DNA of 27,860 nt, from assembly GCA_002422345.1 (NCBI GenBank), contig DIUL01000098.1, positions 1 to 27,860 of the forward strand, written 5' to 3'. Shown here one piece after another: positions 8,328 to 16,506 of the stretch (position 1 is the stretch's first letter; each line of letters opens with the position of its first letter). The position numbers were made by a program, and so were the translations under genes. Under the pieces are notes generated by a model. The model ran no database searches. It saw nothing but the letters and a program-made list of their open reading frames with translations, and was not told where the DNA came from. The stretch comes from Acetobacteraceae bacterium UBA6159 (GTDB lineage: Bacteria; Pseudomonadota; Alphaproteobacteria; Acetobacterales; Acetobacteraceae).

Positions 8328-9424
8328 CGGTCCTGGCACGCGCCGCCCCGGCAAGGGCGGACACCGCCACGGCGCGCGTGATGATCTGCGACGACTCGCT
8401 GGTCATCCGTGGGGCGATCTCGCGCATGCTCGAAGCCGATCCGGCGATCAAGGTCGTGGCCAAGGTCTCGAACGGCCGAGCGGCGATCGAGGAGCTGAGA
8501 AGGACGCAGGTGGATGTGCTGGTGCTGGATATCGAGATGCCGGTGCTGGACGGGATGGCGGCCCTGCCGCTGCTGCTGCGGGCCGATCCGGGGCTGCGGG
8601 TCATCATGGCCTCGACCCTGACGACGCGGGGCGCGGACATCGCGATGCAGGCCCTGCGGCTGGGGGCTGCGGATTATGTGCCCAAGCCTTCGTCCATCGG
8701 CACCGCGGGCGACGATGTCTTCCGGCGTGAGATCATCGCCAAGGTGAAGGGCCTCGCGCGGCTGCGGAAGCGGGCGACGGGGCCGGGGCCATCCGCCTCG
8801 GGGGTGGCGGCCCCCATCGCCCTGCGCCCGGGCAGCCGCAATCCGCCCCGGCTGCTGGCGGTGGGCAGCTCCACCGGCGGGCCGCAGGCGTTGTTCGCGC
8901 TGTTCCAGGGGCTGGGCCGCGCGGTGGACGTGCCGATCGTCCTGACCCAGCACATGCCGGCGACCTTCACTCCCATCCTGGCGGAGCACATCACCCGCCT
9001 GGGCGGCATGCCGTGCCATGAGGCGCGGGACGGGGAAATGCTGACCTCCGGCCGTATCTATCTGGCGCCCGGTGACCGCCATCTGCTGATCGAGGGCGTT
9101 CGTGGCGGCATGCAGGCCCGGCTGTCCACCGATCCGCCCGAGAATTTCTGCCGCCCCTCGGTCGACCCCATGCTGCGCAGCGCCGCCCGCGCCTGTGACG
9201 GCCGGGTGCTGGTCGCCATGCTGACGGGCATGGGCCACGACGGGCTGGCCGGCACCCGACAGGTCATCGAGGCCGGCGGATCGGCCATCGCCCAGGACGA
9301 AGCGACCAGCGTGGTGTGGGGCATGCCCGGCGCCGTCGCGCAGGCTGGCCTGTGCACCGCCGTCCTGCCGCTGCCCGGAATCGCCCCGAAACTTCTGGAT
9401 CTGCTGCGGAGCAAACGCGCATGA
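8324..9424 (+). CDS. cheB: Protein-glutamate methylesterase/glutaminase CheB
   Basis: CheB demethylates and deamidates receptor glutamates and glutamines, resetting sensitivity during adaptation, and is activated by phosphate from CheA. The receiver domain has Asp23-Asp24, phospho-Asp69 (VLDIEMPVLDG) and Lys121 (VPKPSS). A linker follows, then the esterase domain with the catalytic triad Ser183 (GSSTGGP), His210 (TQHMP) and Asp306 (GMGHDGLAG). The length of 366 aa is normal. It starts at a GTG overlapping the cheY stop and ends in an ATGA overlap with cheR, so the three genes are tightly coupled. Confidence 0.96.
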   Translation: MTVLARAAPARADTATARVMICDDSLVIRGAISRMLEADPAIKVVAKVSNGRAAIEELRRTQVDVLVLDIEMPVLDGMAALPLLLRADPGLRVIMASTLTTRGADIAMQALRLGAADYVPKPSSIGTAGDDVFRREIIAKVKGLARLRKRATGPGPSASGVAAPIALRPGSRNPPRLLAVGSSTGGPQALFALFQGLGRAVDVPIVLTQHMPATFTPILAEHITRLGGMPCHEARDGEMLTSGRIYLAPGDRHLLIEGVRGGMQARLSTDPPENFCRPSVDPMLRSAARACDGRVLVAMLTGMGHDGLAGTRQVIEAGGSAIAQDEATSVVWGMPGAVAQAGLCTAVLPLPGIAPKLLDLLRSKRA

Positions 9425-10278
9425 CCGCCTCCCTGACCAGTGCTGCCTTCCAGACCCTGGCTGGCCTGCTGAAGCAGCGATCCGGCCTGGTGATCGGGCA
9501 GGACAAGATCTACCTGCTGGAAACCCGCCTCGGCGGCATCCTGCGGCGGGAAAAGCTGGCCGACCTGAACGCGCTGGCGGATGCGCTGAAGCGCCCGGGT
9601 GCGGAGGCCGTGGCCCGCGACGTCGTCGAGGCGATGACGACCAATGAGAGCTTCTTCTTCCGCGACGAGAAGCCGTTCCAGCATTTCCGCACCGCCGCCC
9701 TGCCGCGGCTGGCGCAGGCCCGCGGGCCCGGCACCCCGCTGCGGGTCTGGTCGGCGGCGTCATCCTCGGGTCAGGAAGCCTACTCGCTGGCCATGATCCT
9801 GGCGGATTGCCGGCCGGTCCTGGGGGATCGGCGGTGTGAGATCGTGGGGACCGATATCTCGCGGGAGCAGTTGGCCCGCGCGCGGGAGGGGCTGTACACC
9901 CAGTTCGAGGTGCAGCGCGGCCTGCCGATCCAGCTTCTGGTCAAGCACTTTCGGAAGGAGGAAGCGAACTGGCGCCTGTCGGAGGCCATCCGCTCCCTGG
10001 TTCAGTTCCGCGAATGGAACCTGCTGTCCGACCTGCGCCCGCTGGGCAAGTTCGATGTGGTGTTCTGCCGCAATGTGCTGATCTACTTCGACCAGCCGAC
10101 CAAGACGCGGGTGCTGGAGGCGATAGCCTCCCTGATGCCGCCCGATGGCATCCTGTATCTGGGCGGCGCCGAGACCGTGCTGGGCATCACCGGCCGCTTC
10201 GTCCCGATGCCCGGAGAGCGTGGCGTCTACGGCCTGGCCGGCGCGCCGGCGACGACGCGGGTCGCGGCGGTGGCCTGA
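9421..10278 (+). CDS. cheR: Chemotaxis receptor methyltransferase CheR
   Basis: CheR transfers methyl groups from S-adenosylmethionine to receptor glutamates, opposing CheB. The 285-residue product has the N-terminal helical CheR domain with TNESFFFRD (74-82). The SAM-binding domain has SAASSSGQEAYSLAM (111-125, a variant of the usual SAACSTGEEPYSIAM), GTDIS (143-147) and FCRNVLIYFD (215-224). The start is the ATG overlapping the cheB stop; an in-frame ATG at 9316 would lie deep inside cheB and adds no family sequence. No TPR extension is present. It is the last gene of the che operon, followed by a hairpin. Confidence 0.96.
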   Translation: MTASLTSAAFQTLAGLLKQRSGLVIGQDKIYLLETRLGGILRREKLADLNALADALKRPGAEAVARDVVEAMTTNESFFFRDEKPFQHFRTAALPRLAQARGPGTPLRVWSAASSSGQEAYSLAMILADCRPVLGDRRCEIVGTDISREQLARAREGLYTQFEVQRGLPIQLLVKHFRKEEANWRLSEAIRSLVQFREWNLLSDLRPLGKFDVVFCRNVLIYFDQPTKTRVLEAIASLMPPDGILYLGGAETVLGITGRFVPMPGERGVYGLAGAPATTRVAAVA

Positions 10279-10292
10279 CCCACCCCCGCCTC

Positions 10293-10310
10293 CCCCCGCT
10301 GCCACGGGGG
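10293..10310 (+). terminator. Hairpin after cheR
   Basis: CCCCCG and CGGGGG are separated by CTGCCA, 15 bp after the cheR stop. No T-run follows. It could end the che transcript in a Rho-assisted way or protect the 3' end, and it marks the boundary before the next gene. Confidence 0.4.
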
Positions 10311-10385
10311 CTGCCAAGGGGACTGTTCGCGCCGACCCGGTGTCCTACGTTAGGATGCCGATGATGGCGCGGCGGGAGTGCGGGA

Positions 10386-10724
10386 ATGAGCGAGGACGAC
10401 ATGCCGGAGGCCGTCGCGCTGGAGCGGGTGGCGGAATGGCGCCTGCGGAAGGTCGACGCCGACCCCTCCGACCTCCGCAGCCTAGCCGCCGCTCGGCAAT
10501 TGGAGAAACTGGCCGCCGAACTGCGCGCGCTGCGTGGCACCCCGGCACACCTGGAGTATGTCGCCATCCATAACTGGCTGGGCGAGTCGGACGGTGTGTC
10601 GGAGCTTTTGATGAACGTCGAATACTTCAACGAACGGCTGGGCTTCGGCACCTGGGCCGAGGACGGCGCGGGCTATCTGCGCGCCATGATCGAGATCGCG
10701 CGCGAAACCGCGGGCATGGGCTGA
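10386..10724 (+). CDS. Small conserved-looking hypothetical protein
   Basis: I do not recognise this 112-residue protein. It appears soluble and mostly helical: an acidic start, an amphipathic helix region (about 38-57, LAAARQLEKLAAELRALRG), then an aromatic-rich C-terminal half with HNWLGES and YFNERLGFGTW. No signal peptide, membrane segment or metal-binding Cys pattern is seen. GGGAG lies 8-9 bases before the ATG. It ends 4 bp before the GTG of the DsbD-like gene, so the two are probably translated from one message. It could be a small accessory of either the chemotaxis or the thiol-redox gene. No function is assigned. Confidence 0.72.
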   Translation: MSEDDMPEAVALERVAEWRLRKVDADPSDLRSLAAARQLEKLAAELRALRGTPAHLEYVAIHNWLGESDGVSELLMNVEYFNERLGFGTWAEDGAGYLRAMIEIARETAGMG

Positions 10725-10728
10725 CCGG

Positions 10729-12750
10729 GTGGGCTTCACCCTGCGCGTAGTCCTGCCGCTGCTGGCCTGGCTGATCGGTATCCCGGCGGCCTGGGCGCTG
10801 GAAAGCGCGCCGGTCCGCACCGCGCGGACCGTGGCGACCCTGGTGTCCGATACCGATACCGTGGCCCCGGGCCAGCCGCTGCGGGTGGCCCTGCGCCTGC
10901 GGATGGCGCCTGGCTGGCACACCTACTGGAAGAACCCCGGCGATGCGGGTGCTCCGCCCGAGATCACCCTGACTCTGCCGGATGGCGCCACCGCAAGCCC
11001 GATCGACTGGCCGACCCCGGGACGCATGCCGGAAGGGCCGTTGATGACCTACGGCTATGCGGGAGAGGTTCTGCTGCCGGTCACCATCACGGACGCCGCC
11101 GGCCCGATGCAGGTCAAGGCCGAGGCGAGCTGGCTGGTCTGCAAGGACATCTGCGTGCCGGAAGAGGGGACGTTCGTCCTCGACCTGCCGGCCGGAGACG
11201 CGGCACCATCGGCCGAGGCCCCGCTGTTCGCCGCTCATGCCCGCTCCGTGCCGCGCCCGTCGCCCTGGCAGGCGCGCATTGCCCCCGATGGCACGCTCTC
11301 GGTCGTCGGCGCCGAACTGACGGCGGTCAGGGAGGCTTGGTTCATCTCCGAGGCCCCGAATGTGATCCAGCACGAGGTGCCGCAGGCCCTGGCGGTGACC
11401 GAGGGTGGGTTCACCCTGAAGCTGCCTCTGGCCCGTCCGCTGGAGCGCGACCAGGCGATCGGCGGCATCGTCTCGATCAAGGACCGCACCGGCCAGCAGG
11501 CGGATGTGCTGGTGCGGGCCGAACCTGGGCCGGCGATCGCGGCCGAGGCGGCGATGCCGCTGTTGCAGGTCCTGGTCTTTGCCTTTCTGGGCGGGCTGAT
11601 CCTGAACCTGATGCCCTGCGTGTTTCCGGTCCTCGCGATGAAGGCGATGGCCCTGGCGCGCGGCTCCGCCACCGGCCAGATCCGCGCCCATGCGCTGAGC
11701 TACACGCTGGGGGTCCTGGTCACCTTCGCGGCCCTGGGCGGTGCGTTGCTGGCGGCCCGTTCGGCCGGGGCGGCTGCGGGATGGGGGTTCCAGTTCCAGT
11801 CGCCCGCCTTTGTCGCCGGCATGGCATGGCTGCTGTTCGCGGTCGGGCTGAACCTGTCCGGCGTCTTCCAGGTCGGGGGCGGAGCGGTGGCCGGTGCCGG
11901 GTCCTCCCTGGCCGGCCGGGACGGTCATGCCGGCAGCTTTTTTACGGGATTGCTGGCCGTTCTGGTGGCGACTCCCTGCACCGCGCCGTTCATGGGCGTG
12001 GCGATCGCGGCGGGTCTGGCCGCGCCGCCGGTGGTGACCTTGTCGGTGTTCCTGGCGATGGGGCTGGGGCTTGCCGCGCCCTATGTGGCACTGGCGGCGG
12101 TGCCCGGGCTGGCAAGGCTCGCGCCGCGGCCGGGTGCCTGGATGGATGTGCTGAAGCAGGTGCTTGCCTTCCCGATGTATGGCGCGGCGGTGTGGCTGCT
12201 GTGGGTCGTCAGCGTGTCGGCCGGGCCGGATGGCGTGCTGGTGACGGCGACCGGGTGCGTGGTGCTGGGCTTCGGCTTCTGGGCCTTCGGGATGGCGCAG
12301 GATCGGGTCAAGGGGCGATGGATCGGGCAGGGGGTCTTGGTGCTGGCGCTGGTGGGGGCGGCTGGCCTGCTGGTCGGAATCGCGGCCGCTCCCGACGCGC
12401 CCCGTGCGGCCGCCACTGCGGATACCTGGTCGGTGGAGCGTCTGGCGGCCCTGCGCCAGGAAGGCCGGCCGGTCTTCGTCAACATGACCGCGGCCTGGTG
12501 CGTGACCTGCCTGGTGAACGAACGGGTGGCGCTGCGGACGGATGCCACCCAGGCCGCCTTTGCCACCAAGGGGATCACCTATCTGAAGGGCGACTGGACG
12601 CGGCAGGACCCGGCGATCACCGCTTTTCTCCGGCAGTTCAACCGCGATGGCGTGCCGCTGTATGTCTATTACCCGCCCGACCAGGGCGCACCGGTCATGC
12701 TGCCTCAGATCCTGACCGAGGGGACGGTGCTCTCGGCGATTGGGCGCTAG
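10729..12750 (+). CDS. DsbD/ScsB-type transmembrane protein-disulfide reductase
   Basis: It carries reducing power from cytoplasmic thioredoxin across the inner membrane to periplasmic disulfides. The 673 residues start with a signal peptide (to about AWA, residue 23). A periplasmic alpha domain has WHTYWKNPGD and a Cys pair CKDIC (138/142). The membrane core has about eight helices with the paired cysteines of LMPCVFP (297) and ATPCTAPF (417). The thioredoxin-like gamma domain has AWCVTC (591/594). This layout matches the DsbD family branch common in alphaproteobacteria (ScsB-like). The GTG start lies 4 bp after the preceding gene. Its last 56 bases overlap the 3' end of flhG on the other strand. 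The periplasmic partner is unknown; cytochrome c maturation, DsbC/G or copper-stress proteins are options. Confidence 0.9.
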   Translation: MGFTLRVVLPLLAWLIGIPAAWALESAPVRTARTVATLVSDTDTVAPGQPLRVALRLRMAPGWHTYWKNPGDAGAPPEITLTLPDGATASPIDWPTPGRMPEGPLMTYGYAGEVLLPVTITDAAGPMQVKAEASWLVCKDICVPEEGTFVLDLPAGDAAPSAEAPLFAAHARSVPRPSPWQARIAPDGTLSVVGAELTAVREAWFISEAPNVIQHEVPQALAVTEGGFTLKLPLARPLERDQAIGGIVSIKDRTGQQADVLVRAEPGPAIAAEAAMPLLQVLVFAFLGGLILNLMPCVFPVLAMKAMALARGSATGQIRAHALSYTLGVLVTFAALGGALLAARSAGAAAGWGFQFQSPAFVAGMAWLLFAVGLNLSGVFQVGGGAVAGAGSSLAGRDGHAGSFFTGLLAVLVATPCTAPFMGVAIAAGLAAPPVVTLSVFLAMGLGLAAPYVALAAVPGLARLAPRPGAWMDVLKQVLAFPMYGAAVWLLWVVSVSAGPDGVLVTATGCVVLGFGFWAFGMAQDRVKGRWIGQGVLVLALVGAAGLLVGIAAAPDAPRAAATADTWSVERLAALRQEGRPVFVNMTAAWCVTCLVNERVALRTDATQAAFATKGITYLKGDWTRQDPAITAFLRQFNRDGVPLYVYYPPDQGAPVMLPQILTEGTVLSAIGR

Positions 12751-13507
12751 GCAGGATCAGGGTTTCCGCCGTGGCCTCCACATCCAGCGCGGCGGGGCAG
12801 GTGGGGTGGCGGGTCAGCAGAGGCGTCTGGCGGCGGATTGCATCCCGCACCCGGTCGTCCCGGCGGATGATGCCGGCCAGTTTCGGCTCCCGCCGCAGGA
12901 AGGTGACACAGGCGCGCAGCAGCGTGGCGTAGGTGCGTTCTCCGGCGGCGCGTGTCGTCGCCTGGTTGATGACCAGCCTCGCGTCTCCATCCGGCCGGTC
13001 GGTGTGGAACAGTTTCAGGACGGCATAGGCATCCGTCAGGCTGGTCGGCTCATCAGTCGCCAGCACGAGCAGGGTATCCGCGCTGGCCGCCATGCGCCGC
13101 ACCGCCCGTTCCACGCCCGCGCCGAGGTCCAGCAGCACGACATCGTAGCCCGTCGCCTGGGCGCGCAACCCCGCCAGGGTCGAGTCCAACGCCGCCGGGT
13201 CCAGCGCGGCCAGGGCCCCCGATCCGGACCGTCCGGCCAGCACGTCGAAGCCGCCGGCCTCATGCCGGGTGACAGCGCGGGTCAGCGGCACGCTCCGCGA
13301 CAGTACGGCGCCGAGGTCGTGGGTCGGGGTCAGGCCAAGCTGCACGTCGACATTGGCCAGCCCGAGGTCTCCATCGAACAGCAGCACCCGCAGCCCGCGG
13401 CGAGCCAGCGCCTGGGCCAGGGTGATGGCAAACCAGGTCTTCCCCACGCCCCCCTTGCCGGAAGCGATCGCGATCACGGTCGGGGTCTCAGGCGGCGCGT
13501 CGGTCAT
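12695..13507 (-). CDS. flhG: FlhG/FleN-type MinD-like ATPase
   Basis: This cytoplasmic ParA/MinD-family ATPase limits flagellar number and works with FlhF. The 270-residue product has the deviant Walker A motif SGKGGVGKT (16-24), the FDGDLGLANVDVQLG segment (44-58) typical of FlhG rather than ParA, and a Walker B-like DVVLLDLGAG. The C-terminus is Ser/Pro/Arg-rich with no clear MinD membrane helix. It overlaps flhF by 20 bp at its start and is the last gene of the fliF operon. Its final codons overlap the end of the convergent DsbD-like gene. Confidence 0.9.
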   Translation of the reverse strand: MTDAPPETPTVIAIASGKGGVGKTWFAITLAQALARRGLRVLLFDGDLGLANVDVQLGLTPTHDLGAVLSRSVPLTRAVTRHEAGGFDVLAGRSGSGALAALDPAALDSTLAGLRAQATGYDVVLLDLGAGVERAVRRMAASADTLLVLATDEPTSLTDAYAVLKLFHTDRPDGDARLVINQATTRAAGERTYATLLRACVTFLRREPKLAGIIRRDDRVRDAIRRQTPLLTRHPTCPAALDVEATAETLILPSAQSPRAPSPRSGSEAA

Positions 13508-14384
13508 GGCGAGGCATTCCGGTTTGCATGATGCGGGCGGCGAGGAACGCGGGGGTCAGCGGCGTCAGGCCGCCGGCGGCGTCCGGGCCGATCCCGGCCT
13601 CGGTCAGCGGCAGGCGCACGGTCGCGGCGGCGGCTACCACCGCGCCGACCCGCCGCGTCAGGTCCAGGCGGGTCACGATCAGCAGCCGGGCGCCGATCTC
13701 GGTATAGGCGAGCACCAGGTCGGTGGCCTCGGCCGGGTCGAGGCCGGCGGGCAGGACCAGGGTCATCGTCGCGTTGGCGGACCCGGCCAAAGCGCGCAGA
13801 TCGGCGGCGGCGGCCGGGTCGAAAGGATCGGTGCCGGGGCCGTCGATCAGGGTCGGCTCGGTGGTCCGCCGCACCAAGGCGCGGGCCAGGGTCAAAGGAT
13901 GGCTGGCCACAACCAGGTTGATCCGCAGCAGGCGGGTGAAGGCCGCGAGTTGCTCGGTTGCCCCGGCGCGCTGGCCGTCGGCGGTGATCACCATCGGCGG
14001 CGTGCCGGCCATCACCAGCCGGGTCGCGAGGCGGACGGTCGTCAGGGTTTTCCCTGCGCCGGGCGGGCCGACCAGCAGCAAGGGCGGGTCGGCGGGGCCG
14101 AGGGGCAAGGGCGCGAAAGCCAGCGCCTCGGTCAGCGCGTCTTCCAGCGGACCGTGGTCGAGGGCGGGGTGCAAGGACCCCGGGATGCCGTGGAAGCGCA
14201 GGGCGGCGAGGCGGGCGGGATCGGGCGGGGCCGGCGGGGCGAGGTCGGGTTCCAGCGCGGCCGTCACCTCCACCCCATCGGGCAGGTGGCGGGTGCCGAG
14301 GATCAGGGCATCGGCCCCGAAGGCGGCGCGCACCTGGCCCATGGCGGCGGCGACGGTGGGGGCGCGGAACAGTTTCAGGCGCAT
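13488..14384 (-). CDS. flhF: FlhF-type SRP-like GTPase, short and divergent
   Basis: FlhF recruits early flagellar parts to the cell pole. Start MRLKLFRA fits the family's N-terminus. The P-loop GPPGAGKT (106-113) and the motif ADGQRAGATEQL (135-146) are good. The third GTPase motif, usually DTAGR, is DGPGTDP (181-187), and the usual TKLDE is TRLDL (238-242). At 298 aa it is shorter than many FlhF proteins, with a reduced basic N-terminal region. GTP may be bound but catalysis or FlhG stimulation may be altered; this is inference. Position between flhA and flhG supports the call. AAGG lies before the ATG. Confidence 0.82.
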   Translation of the reverse strand: MRLKLFRAPTVAAAMGQVRAAFGADALILGTRHLPDGVEVTAALEPDLAPPAPPDPARLAALRFHGIPGSLHPALDHGPLEDALTEALAFAPLPLGPADPPLLLVGPPGAGKTLTTVRLATRLVMAGTPPMVITADGQRAGATEQLAAFTRLLRINLVVASHPLTLARALVRRTTEPTLIDGPGTDPFDPAAAADLRALAGSANATMTLVLPAGLDPAEATDLVLAYTEIGARLLIVTRLDLTRRVGAVVAAAATVRLPLTEAGIGPDAAGGLTPLTPAFLAARIMQTGMPRHDRRAA

Positions 14385-14415
14385 GGGGTGCGCGCCTTCA
14401 TCGGGTAGGTCCGGA

Positions 14416-16500
14416 TCATATCGTCCCCACCGTGCGGATACGCGCCTTGGGGGAGATTTCGGCCTGGGCCAGCACGGTCGTGTTCGGACGCACGCGTTCG
14501 ACGATCGCGCGGACGGGGAAGCGGATGCCGCCGCTGGTCAGCAGGACGGGGGTTTCCCCGCTGGCGGAGGCCGCTTCGAACACGCCACGCAGGCGCAGCA
14601 TGAAGTCCTGCAACTTCCCGGGGGCGATGGCGAGCTGCCGGTCCTCGGGCGGGCCGACCAGGGCCTCGGCGAAGATGGTTTCCCATTCCGGCGACAGGGT
14701 CACCAGCGGGATATAGCCCCCCGCGGCCGTGTGGGTGTCGCTCAGTTGGCGGGCCAGCCTGGCGCGCACATGGGCGGTGATGGCCTGGATGGAGCGATTG
14801 GGGCTGGCGGCGGCTTCCTGGATGCCTTCCAGGATCGTTGTCAGGTCGCGGACGGACACTCGTTCGGCCAGCAGGGTCTGCAGCACGCGCTGCACGCCGC
14901 CGACGGTGAACTGCGACGGGATGAGGTCGGCGACCAGCTTCTGGTGCTCGCGCGGCAGCTCATCCAGCAGCTTCTGGGTTTCGGCATAGGACAGCAGCTC
15001 GGAGACGTTTTCCCGCGTGATCTCGGTCAGATGGGTCGTCAGCACGCTGGACGGATCGACGACGGTGCAGCCCAGGAACATGGCCTGTTCCTTGTCGGCC
15101 GGGTCGATCCACAAGGCGGGCAGGCCGAAGGCGGGTTCGCGGGTCTGTTCCCCGGGCACCGCCGGCACGCCGCCGCGCGGGTCCATCGCCAGCAGGCGGG
15201 TCGGGCGCAGTTCGCCGCGCCCGGCCTCGATCTCCTTCACCCGGATCACGTAGGAATCGGCGGGGAGTTCCATGTTGTCCTGGATGCGGACGGGCGGCAG
15301 GATGAACCCCATCTCGGCGGCGATCGAGCGGCGGAGGCCCTTGATCTGCTCGGTCAGCCGGGGCGCGTCGCCGCCGGCCAGGGCCAGCAGGCCGTAGCCG
15401 AGTTCCAACCGGATCATGTCGATGCGGAGCGCGTCGGCGATCGGCGGTTCGCTGGGTAAGGCCTGGGCGGGGGCTTCCTCCTCCAGCGGCGCGGGATTGC
15501 GGAAGCGCAGCCAGGCGCCGCCGCCGGCCAGGCCCGCCAGCGCCAGGAACGGCAGCGTCGGCAGCCCGGGCATCAGCGCCAGCACGGCGGCGGCGCCCGC
15601 GGCCATCGCGAGCGGCTTGGGGTTGCCGCCCAACTGCCGCATCAGGGCGGCGTCGGCCGAACCCTCCATGCCGCCCTTTGTCACCACGATGCCGGCGGCG
15701 GTGGAGACGAGCAAAGCGGGGATCTGGGACACCAGGCCGTCGCCGGCGGTCAGGGTGGTGAAGGTCGCGGCGGCCTCGGCGAAGGGCATCTTGTGACGCA
15801 GGACGCCGATCGCCAGCCCGCCCAGGATGTTGATCGCGGTGATGATCAGGCCGGCGATGGCGTCGCCGCGGACGAATTTGGCGGCGCCGTCCATGGCGCC
15901 GTAGAAGCCGCTCTCGCCTTCCAGGTCGCGGCGGCGCTGGCGGGCCGTTGCCTCATCGATCATGCCGGCGGACAGGTCGGCGTCGATCGCCATCTGCTTG
16001 CCGGGCATGGCATCGAGGCTGAACCGGGCGGCGACTTCCGCGATGCGGCCGGACCCCTTGGTGATGACCATGAAGTTCACGACCATCAGGATCATGAAGA
16101 TGATCAGGCCGATGATGACGTCGCCGCCCATCAGGAAGCCGCCGAAGGCCGCGACGACATGGCCGGCGGCGAGCGGGCCCTCGTTCCCATGCGACAGGAT
16201 CAGGCGGGTTGTCGCGACGTTCAGCGACAGGCGCAGCAGGGTGGTCAACAGCAGCAGGGTCGGGAAGCTGGTGAAATCCAGGGGCCGGACCAGCAGCAGC
16301 GCGACCATCAGCATCAGCACGGACAGGGTGATCGAGATCGCCAGCCCGGCATCCAGCAGCACGGTCGGCAGCGGCACGACCAGGACCGAGAGCAGCAGAA
16401 CGACGCCGATGGCCAGGCCGATATCGCTGCCGGGCGCGAAGCGGCGGAGGCCAGCCGTCAGGCCAGGCATGCGCTCCGCAAAGTCGGCCATTCCCGCCAT
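14416..16500 (-). CDS. flhA: Flagellar export gate protein FlhA
   Basis: FlhA is the ring-forming gate of the flagellar type III export apparatus in the inner membrane, converting proton-motive force into export. The 694-residue product has an N-terminal block of about eight membrane helices, with the FHIPEP-family stretch LRLSLNVATTRLIL and a cytoplasmic loop containing KGSGRIAEVAARFSLDAMPGKQ. A large C-terminal cytoplasmic domain from about residue 340 docks chaperone-substrate complexes. The length is normal. ATG 16500 lies 6 bp after flbD; an ATG three codons later is an equally reasonable start. The operon lacks flhB and fliPQR, which must be elsewhere. Confidence 0.97.
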   Translation of the reverse strand: MAGMADFAERMPGLTAGLRRFAPGSDIGLAIGVVLLLSVLVVPLPTVLLDAGLAISITLSVLMLMVALLLVRPLDFTSFPTLLLLTTLLRLSLNVATTRLILSHGNEGPLAAGHVVAAFGGFLMGGDVIIGLIIFMILMVVNFMVITKGSGRIAEVAARFSLDAMPGKQMAIDADLSAGMIDEATARQRRRDLEGESGFYGAMDGAAKFVRGDAIAGLIITAINILGGLAIGVLRHKMPFAEAAATFTTLTAGDGLVSQIPALLVSTAAGIVVTKGGMEGSADAALMRQLGGNPKPLAMAAGAAAVLALMPGLPTLPFLALAGLAGGGAWLRFRNPAPLEEEAPAQALPSEPPIADALRIDMIRLELGYGLLALAGGDAPRLTEQIKGLRRSIAAEMGFILPPVRIQDNMELPADSYVIRVKEIEAGRGELRPTRLLAMDPRGGVPAVPGEQTREPAFGLPALWIDPADKEQAMFLGCTVVDPSSVLTTHLTEITRENVSELLSYAETQKLLDELPREHQKLVADLIPSQFTVGGVQRVLQTLLAERVSVRDLTTILEGIQEAAASPNRSIQAITAHVRARLARQLSDTHTAAGGYIPLVTLSPEWETIFAEALVGPPEDRQLAIAPGKLQDFMLRLRGVFEAASASGETPVLLTSGGIRFPVRAIVERVRPNTTVLAQAEISPKARIRTVGTI

Positions 16501-16506
16501 GGCCGT

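Noticed and set aside
12740..14408. Long plus-strand frames opposite flhG and flhF
   Set aside because: FlhG and FlhF carry clear nucleotide-binding motifs on the minus strand, while the plus frames are Gly/Gln/Arg-rich with no motif.
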